The position numbers were made by a program, and so were the translations under genes. DNA of 64,000 nucleotides from Mycolicibacterium aurum (GTDB taxonomy: Bacteria > Actinomycetota > Actinomycetes > Mycobacteriales > Mycobacteriaceae), in assembly GCA_900078775.1 (NCBI GenBank), contig LT549889.1, positions 3,720,001-3,784,000 on the forward strand. The letters run 5' to 3'. Positions 15,986 through 25,462 of this stretch are shown here, piece by piece (position 1 is the stretch's first letter; the number at the start of each line of letters is the position of its first letter). The notes beneath the pieces were generated by a model. The model was not told the DNA's origin. It made no database searches and worked only from the letters and a program-made list of their open reading frames with translations.

Positions 15986-16144
15986 TCAGCCGTGGTGCGG
16001 GGGGATGTTGTCGCGAATCCACTCGTCACGATCGAAACGTTCCCCCAGGGCGTCGGGGTCCCGTTCGTCGCGTGTCGTCTGGGGTAGTTCCGCACCGAAG
16101 ATGGCGTTAACTACATCCTTGGAAGGTCGCTTTGACCCGGTCAC
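15986..16144 (-). CDS. small conserved-looking hypothetical protein (52 aa)
   Basis: 52 residues from GTG 16144, with a G-run acting as ribosome-binding site just upstream. The sequence is charged and well formed: SKDVVNAIFGAELPQTTRDE, then RFDRDEWIRDNIPPHHG. It does not look like a GC-shadow frame, and a terminator follows its stop. It lies between moaB2 and the porin gene. A CRP-type palindrome is 15 bases upstream of the GTG. A TTG at 16177 would extend it through that palindrome and is less likely. No domain recognised; function unknown. Confidence 0.6.
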   Translation of the reverse strand: MTGSKRPSKDVVNAIFGAELPQTTRDERDPDALGERFDRDEWIRDNIPPHHG

Positions 16145-16158
16145 CGGACCCCCCCGCC

Positions 16159-16174
16159 TGTGACCAAGGTCACA
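16159..16174. promoter_or_regulatory. perfect CRP/FNR-type palindrome TGTGACCAAGGTCACA
   Basis: TGTGA-CCAAGG-TCACA is an exact match to the CRP half-sites TGTGA-N6-TCACA used by mycobacterial Crp (Rv3676 type), and the central six bases also fit the dyad (7+2+7 perfect repeat). It lies 15 bases upstream of the GTG of the 52-aa gene and about 100 bases beyond the moaB2 stop. Confidence 0.75.
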
Positions 16175-16272
16175 CAAGCAGTGAGTTTGGCGTTCACCTG
16201 CACGTAACCTACGGAACCCGAAAAGGGTGCGTAGACCTGCATGGTTACCGTTCCGACGCGCATTTTCCGGCC

Positions 16273-16833
16273 TCAGATATCCAGACTGGACAGCTGCGAG
16301 ATCACCTGAATGGCGAGCGGGTTGAGCGTGGCCATCCCGTCGCGCACCGCGGCGCGGGAGCCGGCGATGTTCACCACCAGCGTGCTGCCCGAGATACCGG
16401 CCAGCCCGCGCGACACCCCGGCGTCGACGATGCCCGCCGACAGCCCGGAGGCCCGCAGCGCCTCGGAGATACCCAGCAGTTCACGGTCGAGCAGGTCGAC
16501 GGTGGCCTCGGGGGTGACGTCACGGGGGCTGACCCCGGTCCCACCGACCGAGATCACCAGGTCGACGCCGCCGATCACCGCGGTGTTCAGCGCGTTACGG
16601 ATCTCCACCTCGTCAGCGGCGACCACCACCACCCCGTCCACCACGAACCCGCTCTCGGTGAGCAGTTCGGTGACCAGCGGTCCGCTGTGGTCCTCTTCTC
16701 CGTGTGCGGTCCGGTCGTCGACGACCACCACGAGTGCCCGCCCGATCAGCTCCCCAGGTTGTTCCATGCCTGCCACCGTATATCCGGCCGACGTCAGCGA
16801 CCTCGGCAAGGTCAGATCCAGCCCCCGGGTCAT
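16273..16833 (-). CDS. moaB2: MoaB/MogA-type molybdenum cofactor biosynthesis protein
   Basis: 186 residues from ATG 16833, overlapping the pepD stop (ATGA); an internal ATG at 16767 (MEQPGELIGRALVVVV) is a plausible alternative giving 164 residues. The MPT-binding fold is shown by DLVISVGGTGVSPRDVTPEA (the GGTG and S-x-R-D motif) and AGISGSTLVVNIAGSRAAV (the PG/SxxGS loop). Members adenylylate or bind molybdopterin. It is the last gene of the mprA-mprB-pepD-moaB2 cluster, in the order known from M. tuberculosis (Rv0981-0984). Confidence 0.92.
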   Translation of the reverse strand: MTRGLDLTLPRSLTSAGYTVAGMEQPGELIGRALVVVVDDRTAHGEEDHSGPLVTELLTESGFVVDGVVVVAADEVEIRNALNTAVIGGVDLVISVGGTGVSPRDVTPEATVDLLDRELLGISEALRASGLSAGIVDAGVSRGLAGISGSTLVVNIAGSRAAVRDGMATLNPLAIQVISQLSSLDI

Positions 16834-18140
16834 TGCTGCGCCTTGCCCAGGGTGACGTCCAGGGTCTCCGGGCCGCCGGCCCCCTCGAAGGTCAACGTCA
16901 CCTTGGTGCCGGGGGCCTTGGAGCGCACCGCGGCCACCAGCGCGTCGGCGCTGTTGATGACGCGGCCGTCCACCTTGGTCACCACCACACCGCTGGGCAG
17001 ACCGGCCGCGGCGGCCGCCCCACCCTCGGTGACCTCGACGATCTTCGCGCCGTCCACCGATGCGTCGTTACCGACCTGCACCCCCAGCGAGGCGTGCGAG
17101 GCGGTGCCGTTCTGCACCAGTTCATCGGCGATCCGCTTGGCCTGGTCCACCGGGATGGCGAAGCCCAGCCCGATCGAGCCGCTCTGCGACGCCCCCGACT
17201 CGCCGCCCAGGGTGGCGATGGCCGAGTTGATCCCGACCAGCTCACCGTTCATGTTGACCAGCGCGCCGCCGGAGTTACCGGGGTTGATCGCGGCATCGGT
17301 CTGGATGGCGTCCAGCACGGTGTTCTGGTTGCGGCTGTCGCCGCCCGCGGCGACCGGGCGGTTCAGCGCGCTGACGATGCCGACGGTGACGGTGCCCTCC
17401 AGCCCCAGCGGCGACCCGATGGCCACCACGTCCTGGCCGACCCGCAGATCCGCCGAGGAGCCGAGCGCGATCGGGGTCAGGTCCGACACGCCCTCGGCCT
17501 TCACCACGGCGATGTCGCTGCTGGGATCGGTGCCCACCACCTTGAACGGTGCGGTCCGGCCGTCGGCGAAGGTCACCTTGGTCTGCGGGCGGCCCCCGGG
17601 CGCACCGTCGGTGGAGACGACGTGGTTGTTGGTGAGGATCAGTCCGTCGCTGGACAGGATGACGCCGGAGCCCTCCTCGGACGCCCGGCCCAGGTTGGTC
17701 TCCAGCTTGACGACGCTGGGCACCACCTTGGCCGCGACCTGCTCGACCGAGCCGACCGGCAGGCTGGCCGCCGGCATGCCCGGGGTGGCGCCGCTGCTGC
17801 TGGAGAAGCTGGTGGACGGCGCATCGGGTTGGGCGAGCACCGCGACCCCGCCGCCGATGCCGGCGGAGACGACGGCGATGGCCAGCGCACCGGCCGCCAA
17901 AGCCCCTGTCCGCGAACGCTTCTGCGGTCGCGCTGACGGGGCACCCGTCGGCCGGTACGGGTCGTACTGCGGGCGCGGCTGCTGGGCCTGCTGGGCATAG
18001 CGCCAGTCGTAGGTCTGCTGCTGATAGGTCGGCTGGTAGACGTCACGCTGGGTGTAGCCCGTGTTCGCGTCGTAGGTCGGCTCGTTGGTGCGGTAGCCGG
18101 GCTGGGCCGGAGGCTGGGTGTACCTCGGGTCGTTCGTCAT
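16830..18140 (-). CDS. pepD: HtrA-like membrane-anchored serine protease PepD
   Basis: 436 residues. A Pro/Tyr/Gln-rich cytosolic N-terminus (1-75), one transmembrane helix (about 79-102), a trypsin-like protease domain with the triad His173 (TNNHVV), Asp209 (SSDIAVV) and Ser290 (NPGNSGGAL), and a C-terminal PDZ domain (about 335-430, GLPSGVVVTKVDGRVINSA). It degrades or holds misfolded envelope proteins in the periplasm and, in M. tuberculosis, belongs to the MprAB/SigE envelope-stress circuit. Its gene lies 154 bases downstream of mprB on the same strand. Confidence 0.95.
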   Translation of the reverse strand: MTNDPRYTQPPAQPGYRTNEPTYDANTGYTQRDVYQPTYQQQTYDWRYAQQAQQPRPQYDPYRPTGAPSARPQKRSRTGALAAGALAIAVVSAGIGGGVAVLAQPDAPSTSFSSSSGATPGMPAASLPVGSVEQVAAKVVPSVVKLETNLGRASEEGSGVILSSDGLILTNNHVVSTDGAPGGRPQTKVTFADGRTAPFKVVGTDPSSDIAVVKAEGVSDLTPIALGSSADLRVGQDVVAIGSPLGLEGTVTVGIVSALNRPVAAGGDSRNQNTVLDAIQTDAAINPGNSGGALVNMNGELVGINSAIATLGGESGASQSGSIGLGFAIPVDQAKRIADELVQNGTASHASLGVQVGNDASVDGAKIVEVTEGGAAAAAGLPSGVVVTKVDGRVINSADALVAAVRSKAPGTKVTLTFEGAGGPETLDVTLGKAQQ

Positions 18141-18249
18141 GGTGCTCGGCGCTCTTTCTTTCAGCGGTCAGTTATCTGTTCAACGCGTCGGACAGCCAAA
18201 CAGTGCCGAGTCGGGCTGAGAATCCACTTAGAGATTCGGCGTATGGTCG

Positions 18250-18265
18250 CTCAGGATCTGCTGAG
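18250..18265. promoter_or_regulatory. inverted repeat CTCAG-N6-CTGAG in the mprB-pepD gap
   Basis: CTCAG-GATCTG-CTGAG lies in the 154-base gap upstream of pepD. CTCAG is the core of the MprA half-site seen upstream of mprA, but here the two copies are inverted, not direct, so MprA binding is only a suggestion. Confidence 0.35.
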
Positions 18266-18294
18266 GTTTCCGTGCGCCCATCCCCGGTGAGACG

Positions 18295-19812
18295 TTATCT
18301 ATTGTCTGCACCTGCGGACGTAGCGTCCATTGATTTGTCGGCGCGTGTCGGGTCGGGCATGACTTCGGGCAGCACCCGCCGGCCCGGCAGCACCATCCGG
18401 ACCGCGGTGCCCGGCGGCTGGGCTCCGGGCACGGCGTCCTCGACGTGAAGCGTCCCACCGTGTTTGAGCACCACCTGTTTGACGATGGCCAGCCCCAGCC
18501 CGGAACCGGGCATCGCACGCGCCGAGGTCGAGCGGTAGAAGCGTTCGAAGACGAGCTCACGCTCGTGCGGCGGGATGCCGGGGCCGCGGTCGGAGATCAC
18601 CAGTTCGGCGTGCACCGCATCGCGTTGCTGCAGTCGCACCAGCACGCTGGCACCGGGCGGACTCCACTTCGCCGCATTGTCGAGCACGTTGAGCACCGCG
18701 CGCGACAGGCCGGCCGGATCGCCGTCGACCTGCCAGTCGATGAGCTCGACGTTGAAGTCAATGTCGTTGCGGCGCCGCCGCACTCGCTCCAGGGCCCGAT
18801 CCACCACATCGGACAGGTCGACCTTCTCCCGGATCATCACCCCGGCGTCGTCGCGGGTGAGGTCCACCAGATCGCCGACCAAAGTGGACAATTCCTCGAT
18901 CTGGGCGATCACGTCGGCCTGCAGTTCGGCCATCTCACCGTCGGGCAGCCGCTTGGCGCCGGGTGCCTGGGCGGCCATCAGCAATTCGACGTTGGTGCGC
19001 AGCGAGGTGAGCGGGGTGCGCAGTTCGTGCCCGGCGTCGGTGACCAGCCGGGCCTGCCGTTCCCGGGACTCGGCCAGCGCACGCAACATCATGTTGAAAG
19101 CGTCGGTGAGCCGGGCCAGTTCGTCGGTGCCGACCACCGGGATGGGATGCAGGTCGTCGGTGCGGGCGACGCGTTCGGCGGCCTGGGTCAGCCGGGCCAC
19201 CGGCCGCAACCCGGCGCGGGCGACCATGCCCCCGGAGATCGCGGCCACCGCCATGCCGGAGGCGCCGACGATGGCCAGCACCGTGCCCAGCCGGTTCAGC
19301 AGCGCCAGGGTGGGGGCCAGGCTCTTGGAGATGAGCAGCGAGTTGCCGTCGGCCAGGTGCACGGCCAGCACCCGCTGGTTGTTGACGGTGCGCAGCGACA
19401 TCAGCAGCTCGCCCTGTACGACGGCCTTCTCGGGGGCACCGAGCGGCAGCGTCTGGCCCTGCTGGTTGGCGGTGTAGACGAAGCGGCCCGGGCTGACCAG
19501 CATCGCGTTCACATCGGAGTAGGCGGTGCCCTCGATGGCCTTGCCCGGGTCGGCGGACAGCGACCCGCTCTCGATGAGCAGCTGGGCCCGGCTGTGCAGC
19601 TGGGTGTCGATGTCGTCGTACACCGAGCGGGAGACGACGGCGTAGACGGCGACGGCCATCAGCACCACGACCATCGCCACCATGGACATGGCCAGCAGCA
19701 TCACCCGCCAGCGCAGCGAGACCGCGCTGACATTGCGGGTGTAGCGCCGTTGACTGTCCGACCGGAACGACAGCTTCGCCGGTTTCTTGAACAGCTTCCC
19801 GAACAACGGCAT
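18295..19812 (-). CDS. mprB: sensor histidine kinase MprB
   Basis: 505 residues. TM1 at about 36-60, a periplasmic sensor (about 61-165), TM2 at about 175-197, then a HAMP linker, the H-box DAGHELRTPLTSLRTNVE with His262, the N-box LNVLDNAAKWSP, G1 DRGPGIPPHERELVFERF and G2 GLGLAIVKQVV. It autophosphorylates and passes the phosphate to MprA; in M. tuberculosis it senses envelope stress through DnaK binding. The start ATG 19812 overlaps the last base of mprA's stop codon, so the pair is translationally coupled. Confidence 0.96.
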   Translation of the reverse strand: MPLFGKLFKKPAKLSFRSDSQRRYTRNVSAVSLRWRVMLLAMSMVAMVVVLMAVAVYAVVSRSVYDDIDTQLHSRAQLLIESGSLSADPGKAIEGTAYSDVNAMLVSPGRFVYTANQQGQTLPLGAPEKAVVQGELLMSLRTVNNQRVLAVHLADGNSLLISKSLAPTLALLNRLGTVLAIVGASGMAVAAISGGMVARAGLRPVARLTQAAERVARTDDLHPIPVVGTDELARLTDAFNMMLRALAESRERQARLVTDAGHELRTPLTSLRTNVELLMAAQAPGAKRLPDGEMAELQADVIAQIEELSTLVGDLVDLTRDDAGVMIREKVDLSDVVDRALERVRRRRNDIDFNVELIDWQVDGDPAGLSRAVLNVLDNAAKWSPPGASVLVRLQQRDAVHAELVISDRGPGIPPHERELVFERFYRSTSARAMPGSGLGLAIVKQVVLKHGGTLHVEDAVPGAQPPGTAVRMVLPGRRVLPEVMPDPTRADKSMDATSAGADNR

Positions 19813-20507
19813 CAGGGCGGGGTTTCACGCAGCACGTAACCCACCCCGCGCACGGTGTGGATCAGCCGCGGCTCACCCTCGGCCTCGGTCTTGCGGCGCA
19901 GGTAGCCGACGTACACCTCCAGCGCATTGCCCGAGGTCGGGAAGTCGAACCCCCACACCTCTTCCAGGATGCGGCTGCGGGTGAGCACCCGCCGGGGGTT
20001 GGCGATGAGCATTTCCAGCAGCGAGAACTCGGTGCGGGTGAGGCTGATCTGGCGGTCGCCGCGGGACACCTCGCGGGTCACCGGGTCCAGGCTCAGATCG
20101 GAGAAGGTCAGCGCCCGCGACTCGGCCGGCTCCTCCGGGGTGGCGCGCCGCCGCAGCAGCGCCCGCATCCGGGCCAGCAGTTCCTCCAGCGCGAACGGCT
20201 TGGGTAGGTAATCGTCGGCGCCCGCGTCCAGTCCGGCCACCCGCTCGGACACCGAGTCACGCGCGGTGAGCACCAGGATCGGCAGATCGTCGCCGGTGCT
20301 GCGGAGATGACGACACACTTCGAGGCCGTCCAGCCTCGGCATCATCACGTCCAGGACAAGGGCGTCCGGTCGATCAGCGGCGATGGCTTCGAGGGCCTCG
20401 ACACCGTCTTGCGCCAGCTCGACGGAGTATCCATTGAATGAAAGCGACCGGCGCAGGGATTCGCGCACCGCGCGATCGTCGTCAACGACAAGAATGCGCA
20501 CAGCCAC
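19812..20507 (-). CDS. mprA: response regulator MprA
   Basis: 231 residues, OmpR/PhoB type. The receiver domain (1-120) has acidic residues at 9-11, phospho-acceptor Asp53 (LVLDVMMPRLDG), the conserved Thr (VLTARDS) and Lys (LPKPFAL). The C-terminal winged helix includes SLTRTEFSLLEMLIANPRRV and NALEVYVGYLRRKTE. It starts at GTG 20507, 15 bases downstream of a 19-bp MprA box, consistent with autoregulation. It controls pepD, sigE/sigB and other envelope-stress genes in M. tuberculosis. Confidence 0.96.
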   Translation of the reverse strand: MAVRILVVDDDRAVRESLRRSLSFNGYSVELAQDGVEALEAIAADRPDALVLDVMMPRLDGLEVCRHLRSTGDDLPILVLTARDSVSERVAGLDAGADDYLPKPFALEELLARMRALLRRRATPEEPAESRALTFSDLSLDPVTREVSRGDRQISLTRTEFSLLEMLIANPRRVLTRSRILEEVWGFDFPTSGNALEVYVGYLRRKTEAEGEPRLIHTVRGVGYVLRETPP

Positions 20508-20521
20508 AGTGTCATACCTCT

Positions 20522-20540
20522 GTCTGAGACAGACCTGAGA
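20522..20540 (-). promoter_or_regulatory. MprA box upstream of mprA
   Basis: Minus-strand TCTCAGGT-CTG-TCTCAGAC: two 8-base direct repeats sharing TCTCAG, separated by 3 bases. This is the published 8-3-8 layout of the MprA-binding site. It ends 15 bases before the mprA GTG. Confidence 0.75.
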
Positions 20541-20561
20541 GCCGCACGGCCGACAGGGCGG

Positions 20562-20735
20562 CTACTTGCGGTCGAGGTCGACCAGGCCGAGGCGAGCGGC
20601 CTTGAGGAGGCGACGCGGCACCTTGCGCTGGGCGCCCGCGACAGTGACGTTGACCAGGCCGGTGGCCTCGGCCTTCCACTGCGCGCGGCGGCTACGGGTG
20701 TTCGAGCGCGACATCCGGCGCTTGGGCACAGCCAT
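20562..20735 (-). CDS. rpmF: 50S ribosomal protein bL32 (zinc-independent form)
   Basis: 57 residues, ATG 20735, preceded by AGAGGAG. The N-terminus MAVPKRRMSRSNTRSRRAQW is diagnostic for bL32. It contains no cysteine, so it is the non-zinc-ribbon (C-minus) form, as in the rpmF next to mprA in M. tuberculosis. Basic composition and length fit. It stops 22 bases before the MprA box, so some mprA transcripts may start downstream of it. Confidence 0.95.
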   Translation of the reverse strand: MAVPKRRMSRSNTRSRRAQWKAEATGLVNVTVAGAQRKVPRRLLKAARLGLVDLDRK

Positions 20736-20861
20736 GTTCGAGGTCTCCTCTTGAGTACTGCTGGTGGCATAGATGCGGCACGCCCGATCAGGAAGGGCGG
20801 CGGCAATTACCCAACAGAATAGCCCGACAGCTGCGTAGCCTCCAAAAAGCGCCGTCAACCC

Positions 20862-20892
20862 TTGACTCGGTACCGTTGGTACCGGGTAATCT
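20862..20892 (+). promoter_or_regulatory. promoter of the atuA-echA7 operon with embedded palindromic operator
   Basis: TTGACT (20862-20867) and TAATCT (20887-20892) form a -35/-10 pair with 19-base spacing. Between them lies the palindrome CGGTACC-GTT-GGTACCG, which extends with one mismatch to 23 bases (20865-20887). A repressor bound there would cover the promoter. The dyad size suits a TetR-type dimer, but no TetR gene is within the window. Confidence 0.65.
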
Positions 20893-20927
20893 ACCGTCCG
20901 GTTGGTCGCGGCGCGAGGGGAGGACCT

Positions 20928-22625
20928 GTGACGGCTGCAGCAGTGCGGATCGGCAACTGCTCCGGGTTCTACGGGGACCGCATCGGCGCCATGCGCGAGA
21001 TGCTCGACGGTGGCGAGCTCGATTACCTGACCGGCGACTACCTCGCCGAACTGACCATGCTCATCCTGGCCCGGGACCGGACCCGCAACCCCGACCTCGG
21101 CTACGCCAAGACCTTCCTGCGCCAGTTGGAGGACTGCCTGGGCACCGCCCTGGACAAGGGCGTGCGGATCGTCGCCAACGCCGGTGGCCTCAACCCCGCC
21201 GCCCTGGCGGCCGCGGTGCGCGAACTCGCCCAGCGGCTCGGACTGACCGTGAACGTCGCTCACGTGGAGGGCGACGATCTGCTGGGCCGGGCCGGTGAGC
21301 TCGGTTTCGGCGAGGTGCTGGCCGCCAACGCCTATCTCGGCGCCTGGGGCATCGTGGACTGCCTGGCCTCCGGCGCCGACGTCGTCGTCACCGGCCGGGT
21401 CACCGACGCCTCGGTCACCGTCGGGCCGGCGGCCGCCCACTTCGGCTGGACGCCGACCGACCTCGACGCCCTGGCCGGTGCCGTCGCGGCCGGGCACATC
21501 ATCGAATGCGGCGCCCAGGCCACCGGCGGCAACTTCTCCTTCTTCACCGAGATCCCGGACCTGGATCACCCCGGCTTCCCGATCGCCGAGATCGCGGCCG
21601 ACGGCTCCGCGGTGATCACCAAGCACCCGGGCACCGGCGGGCGGGTCAGCACCGACACCGTCACCGCCCAGCTGCTCTACGAGATCGACGGCGCCCGCTA
21701 CCCCAACCCGGATGTCACCCTGCGGCTGGACTCGGTCGCGGTGACCGCGGACGGGCCCGACCGGGTCGCGGTGCGCGGCGCGGTCGGCGAGGCTCCCCCG
21801 CCCACGCTCAAGGTGTCCCTGAACCGCATCGGCGGCTTCCGCAACGCGACCACGTTCGTGCTGACCGGGCTGGACATCGAGGCCAAGGCCGCGCTGGTGC
21901 GCGGTCAGCTCGAATCCCATCTTCGGGTGCACCCGGCCGAACTGGTGTGGACGCTGGCCCGGACCGACCACCCCGACGCCGACACCGAGGAGACCGCCAG
22001 CGCCCTGCTGCACTGCGTGGTGCGCGACCCGGACCCGACCGTGGTGGGCCGGCAGTTCTCCGCGGCCGCGGTCGAACTCGCGCTGGCCAGCTACCCGGGC
22101 TTCACCTCCACCGCGCCGCCCGGGGACGGGCAGGTGTACGGGGTGTTCAGCCCGGGATACGTCGACGCCGCACTGGTCCCCCACATCTCGGTGCACGGCG
22201 ACGGCACCCGGGTCGACATCGCACCGGCCGCCGCGACCTCGGCGCTCGCCCCGGTCGACCCGCCGGCGCTGCCCGCGCCCCTCGACCCCGGGCCGACGGT
22301 GCGGGTTCCGTTGGGCCGCATCGCCGGTGCCCGCAGCGGGGACAAGGGCGGTTCGGCCAATATCGGGGTATGGGTCCGCCGCGATGATCAATACGCTTGG
22401 CTGGCACACACTTTGACGGTCGACAAGCTGCGTGAGCTGCTACCCGAGACCGCCGGCCTGCCGGTCACCCGGCATCTGCTGCCGAATCTGCGGGCCGTCA
22501 ACTTCGTCATCGAGAACATTCTCGGGCAGGGCGTGGCCTATCAGGCCCGGTTCGATCCGCAGGCCAAGGGGCTGGCCGAATGGCTGCGGTCCCGCCACCT
22601 GGAGATTCCGGAAAGGCTGCAATGA
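20928..22625 (+). CDS. AtuA-like DUF1446 (acyclic terpene utilisation) protein
   Basis: 565 residues from GTG 20928, chosen because GAGGGGAGG sits 4 bases upstream. The N-terminal DUF1446 domain includes RIGNCSGFYGDRIGAMREML, NAGGLNPAALA, VTGRVTDASVTVGPAAAHFGW and ECGAQATGGNFS. The C-terminal part carries LGRIAGARSGDKGGSANIGV, the AtuA-like ferredoxin-fold domain. AtuA is required for acyclic terpene/geranyl-CoA or related branched acyl-CoA use in Pseudomonas, but its reaction is unknown. It heads an operon (Rv0976c-0971c type) and overlaps fadE13 by ATGA. Confidence 0.88.
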   Translation: MTAAAVRIGNCSGFYGDRIGAMREMLDGGELDYLTGDYLAELTMLILARDRTRNPDLGYAKTFLRQLEDCLGTALDKGVRIVANAGGLNPAALAAAVRELAQRLGLTVNVAHVEGDDLLGRAGELGFGEVLAANAYLGAWGIVDCLASGADVVVTGRVTDASVTVGPAAAHFGWTPTDLDALAGAVAAGHIIECGAQATGGNFSFFTEIPDLDHPGFPIAEIAADGSAVITKHPGTGGRVSTDTVTAQLLYEIDGARYPNPDVTLRLDSVAVTADGPDRVAVRGAVGEAPPPTLKVSLNRIGGFRNATTFVLTGLDIEAKAALVRGQLESHLRVHPAELVWTLARTDHPDADTEETASALLHCVVRDPDPTVVGRQFSAAAVELALASYPGFTSTAPPGDGQVYGVFSPGYVDAALVPHISVHGDGTRVDIAPAAATSALAPVDPPALPAPLDPGPTVRVPLGRIAGARSGDKGGSANIGVWVRRDDQYAWLAHTLTVDKLRELLPETAGLPVTRHLLPNLRAVNFVIENILGQGVAYQARFDPQAKGLAEWLRSRHLEIPERLQ

Positions 22626-23773
22626 CGACCAGCATCTGGCATGCCTCCGAACGCGACGACCTGCGAAACACCGTGCGGGCCTTCGCCGAACGCGAGATCC
22701 TGCCCTACGCCCGGGATTGGGAGCGGGCCGGGGAGATACCCCGGGAGCTGCACACCAAGGCCGGGGCCGCCGGCCTCCTGGGCGCCGGCCATCCGGAGTC
22801 GGTCGGCGGCGGCGGGGGTGACGCCGCCGACGCGGTGATCATCTGCGAGGAACTGCATCACGCGGGAGTCCCGGGCGGGACCTTCGCCTCGCTGTTCACC
22901 TGCGGGATCGCGGTGCCGCACATGATCGCCTCCGGCGACCGACGGCTCATCGACCGCTATGTGTGCCCCACCCTGCGCGGGGAGCTGATCGGCGCACTGG
23001 CCATCACCGAACCCGGTGGCGGCTCGGACGTCGGGCACCTGCGCACCACAGCCTCCCGAGACGGTGACGACTACCTTGTCACCGGCGCCAAGACCTACAT
23101 CACCTCCGGGGTGCGGGCCGATTATGTGGTCACCGCGGTGCGCACCGGTGGGCCCGGGGCGGCCGGGGTGTCGCTGCTCGTCGTCGACAAGAACTCACCC
23201 GGGTTCGAGGTGACCCGCAAACTGGACAAGATGGGTTGGCGGTCGAGCGATACCGCCGAGCTGTCCTACACCGAGGTGCGGGTGCCCGCCGCCAACCTGA
23301 TCGGCGCCGAGAACACCGGCTTCGCCCAGATCGCCGCGGCGTTCGTCAGCGAACGCGTCGGTCTGGCCGTCCAGGCCTACGCCGGCGCCCAGCGCTGCCT
23401 GGACCTCACCGTGCAATGGTGCCGGGACCGGGAGACCTTCGGCCGCCCGCTGATCTCCCGGCAGGCCGTGCGGCACACGCTGACCGAGATGGCCCGCCGT
23501 ATCGATGTCGCCCGGGTGTACACGCACCGGGTGGTGGAGCGCCAGCTGGCCGGCGAGATGAACCTGATCACCGAGGTCTGCTTCGCCAAGAACACCGCCG
23601 TCGAGGCCGGCGAATGGGTGGCCAACCAGGCCGTCCAATTGTTCGGCGGGATGGGCTATATGGCCGAATCCGAGGTGGAACGCCAGTACCGGGACATGCG
23701 CATCCTGGGCATCGGCGGCGGCACCACCGAGATCCTGTCCGCGCTCGCCGCCAAGAACCTGGGGTTTCAATGA
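22622..23773 (+). CDS. fadE13: acyl-CoA dehydrogenase FadE13 (isovaleryl-CoA-dehydrogenase-like)
   Basis: 383 residues. FAD/acyl-CoA-binding motifs: ALAITEPGGGSDVGHLRTTA, KTYITSGVRADYVVTAVR, WCRDRETFGRPLISRQAVRH and AVQLFGGMGYMAESEVERQYRDMRI. The late position where MCAD has its catalytic Glu reads LGIGGG, whereas Glu244 in SERVGLAVQA aligns with the IVD-type base, so a branched-chain acyl-CoA substrate is likely. It probably oxidises the acyl-CoA before carboxylation by AccA2/AccD2. ATGA overlaps on both sides show tight coupling. Confidence 0.9.
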   Translation: MTTSIWHASERDDLRNTVRAFAEREILPYARDWERAGEIPRELHTKAGAAGLLGAGHPESVGGGGGDAADAVIICEELHHAGVPGGTFASLFTCGIAVPHMIASGDRRLIDRYVCPTLRGELIGALAITEPGGGSDVGHLRTTASRDGDDYLVTGAKTYITSGVRADYVVTAVRTGGPGAAGVSLLVVDKNSPGFEVTRKLDKMGWRSSDTAELSYTEVRVPAANLIGAENTGFAQIAAAFVSERVGLAVQAYAGAQRCLDLTVQWCRDRETFGRPLISRQAVRHTLTEMARRIDVARVYTHRVVERQLAGEMNLITEVCFAKNTAVEAGEWVANQAVQLFGGMGYMAESEVERQYRDMRILGIGGGTTEILSALAAKNLGFQ

Positions 23774-23858
23774 CCGACTCTTCCGCGAGCGTGAAACCAG
23801 TGCGGGAATTCAGCCGGAACATCGCAGCGGATGCACGTTCGCGAACGGAGACGAACCA

Positions 23859-23862
<4 letters not shown>
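23770..23862 (+). CDS. 30-codon bridging ORF between fadE13 and accD2
   Basis: MTDSSASVKPVREFSRNIAA and 10 more residues. ATG 23770 overlaps the fadE13 stop (ATGA) and its own TGA 23860-23862 overlaps the accD2 ATG at 23859 (ATGA). A frame joining two genes with this exact overlap at both ends would keep ribosomes moving across the 85-base gap. The peptide resembles no known domain and may have no function of its own. A chance frame cannot be excluded. Confidence 0.45.
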
Positions 23863-25454
<1,592 letters not shown>

Positions 25455-25462
25455 AGGTTGCG

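Noticed and set aside
15673..16095. A 140-codon minus-strand frame in the porin upstream region
   Set aside because: It overlaps the better small gene (15986-16144) and its terminator in another frame; composition is not protein-like and no start signal is seen.
16159..16174. Reading the TGTGACCAAGGTCACA palindrome as the moaB2 terminator
   Set aside because: The stem is only 7 bp with a 2-base centre and no T tract follows; the exact CRP half-sites make an operator far likelier.
20736..22409. N-terminal extension of rpmF through the atuA region
   Set aside because: The real bL32 start MAVPKRR at 20735 has a strong ribosome-binding site; upstream sequence is antisense to atuA.
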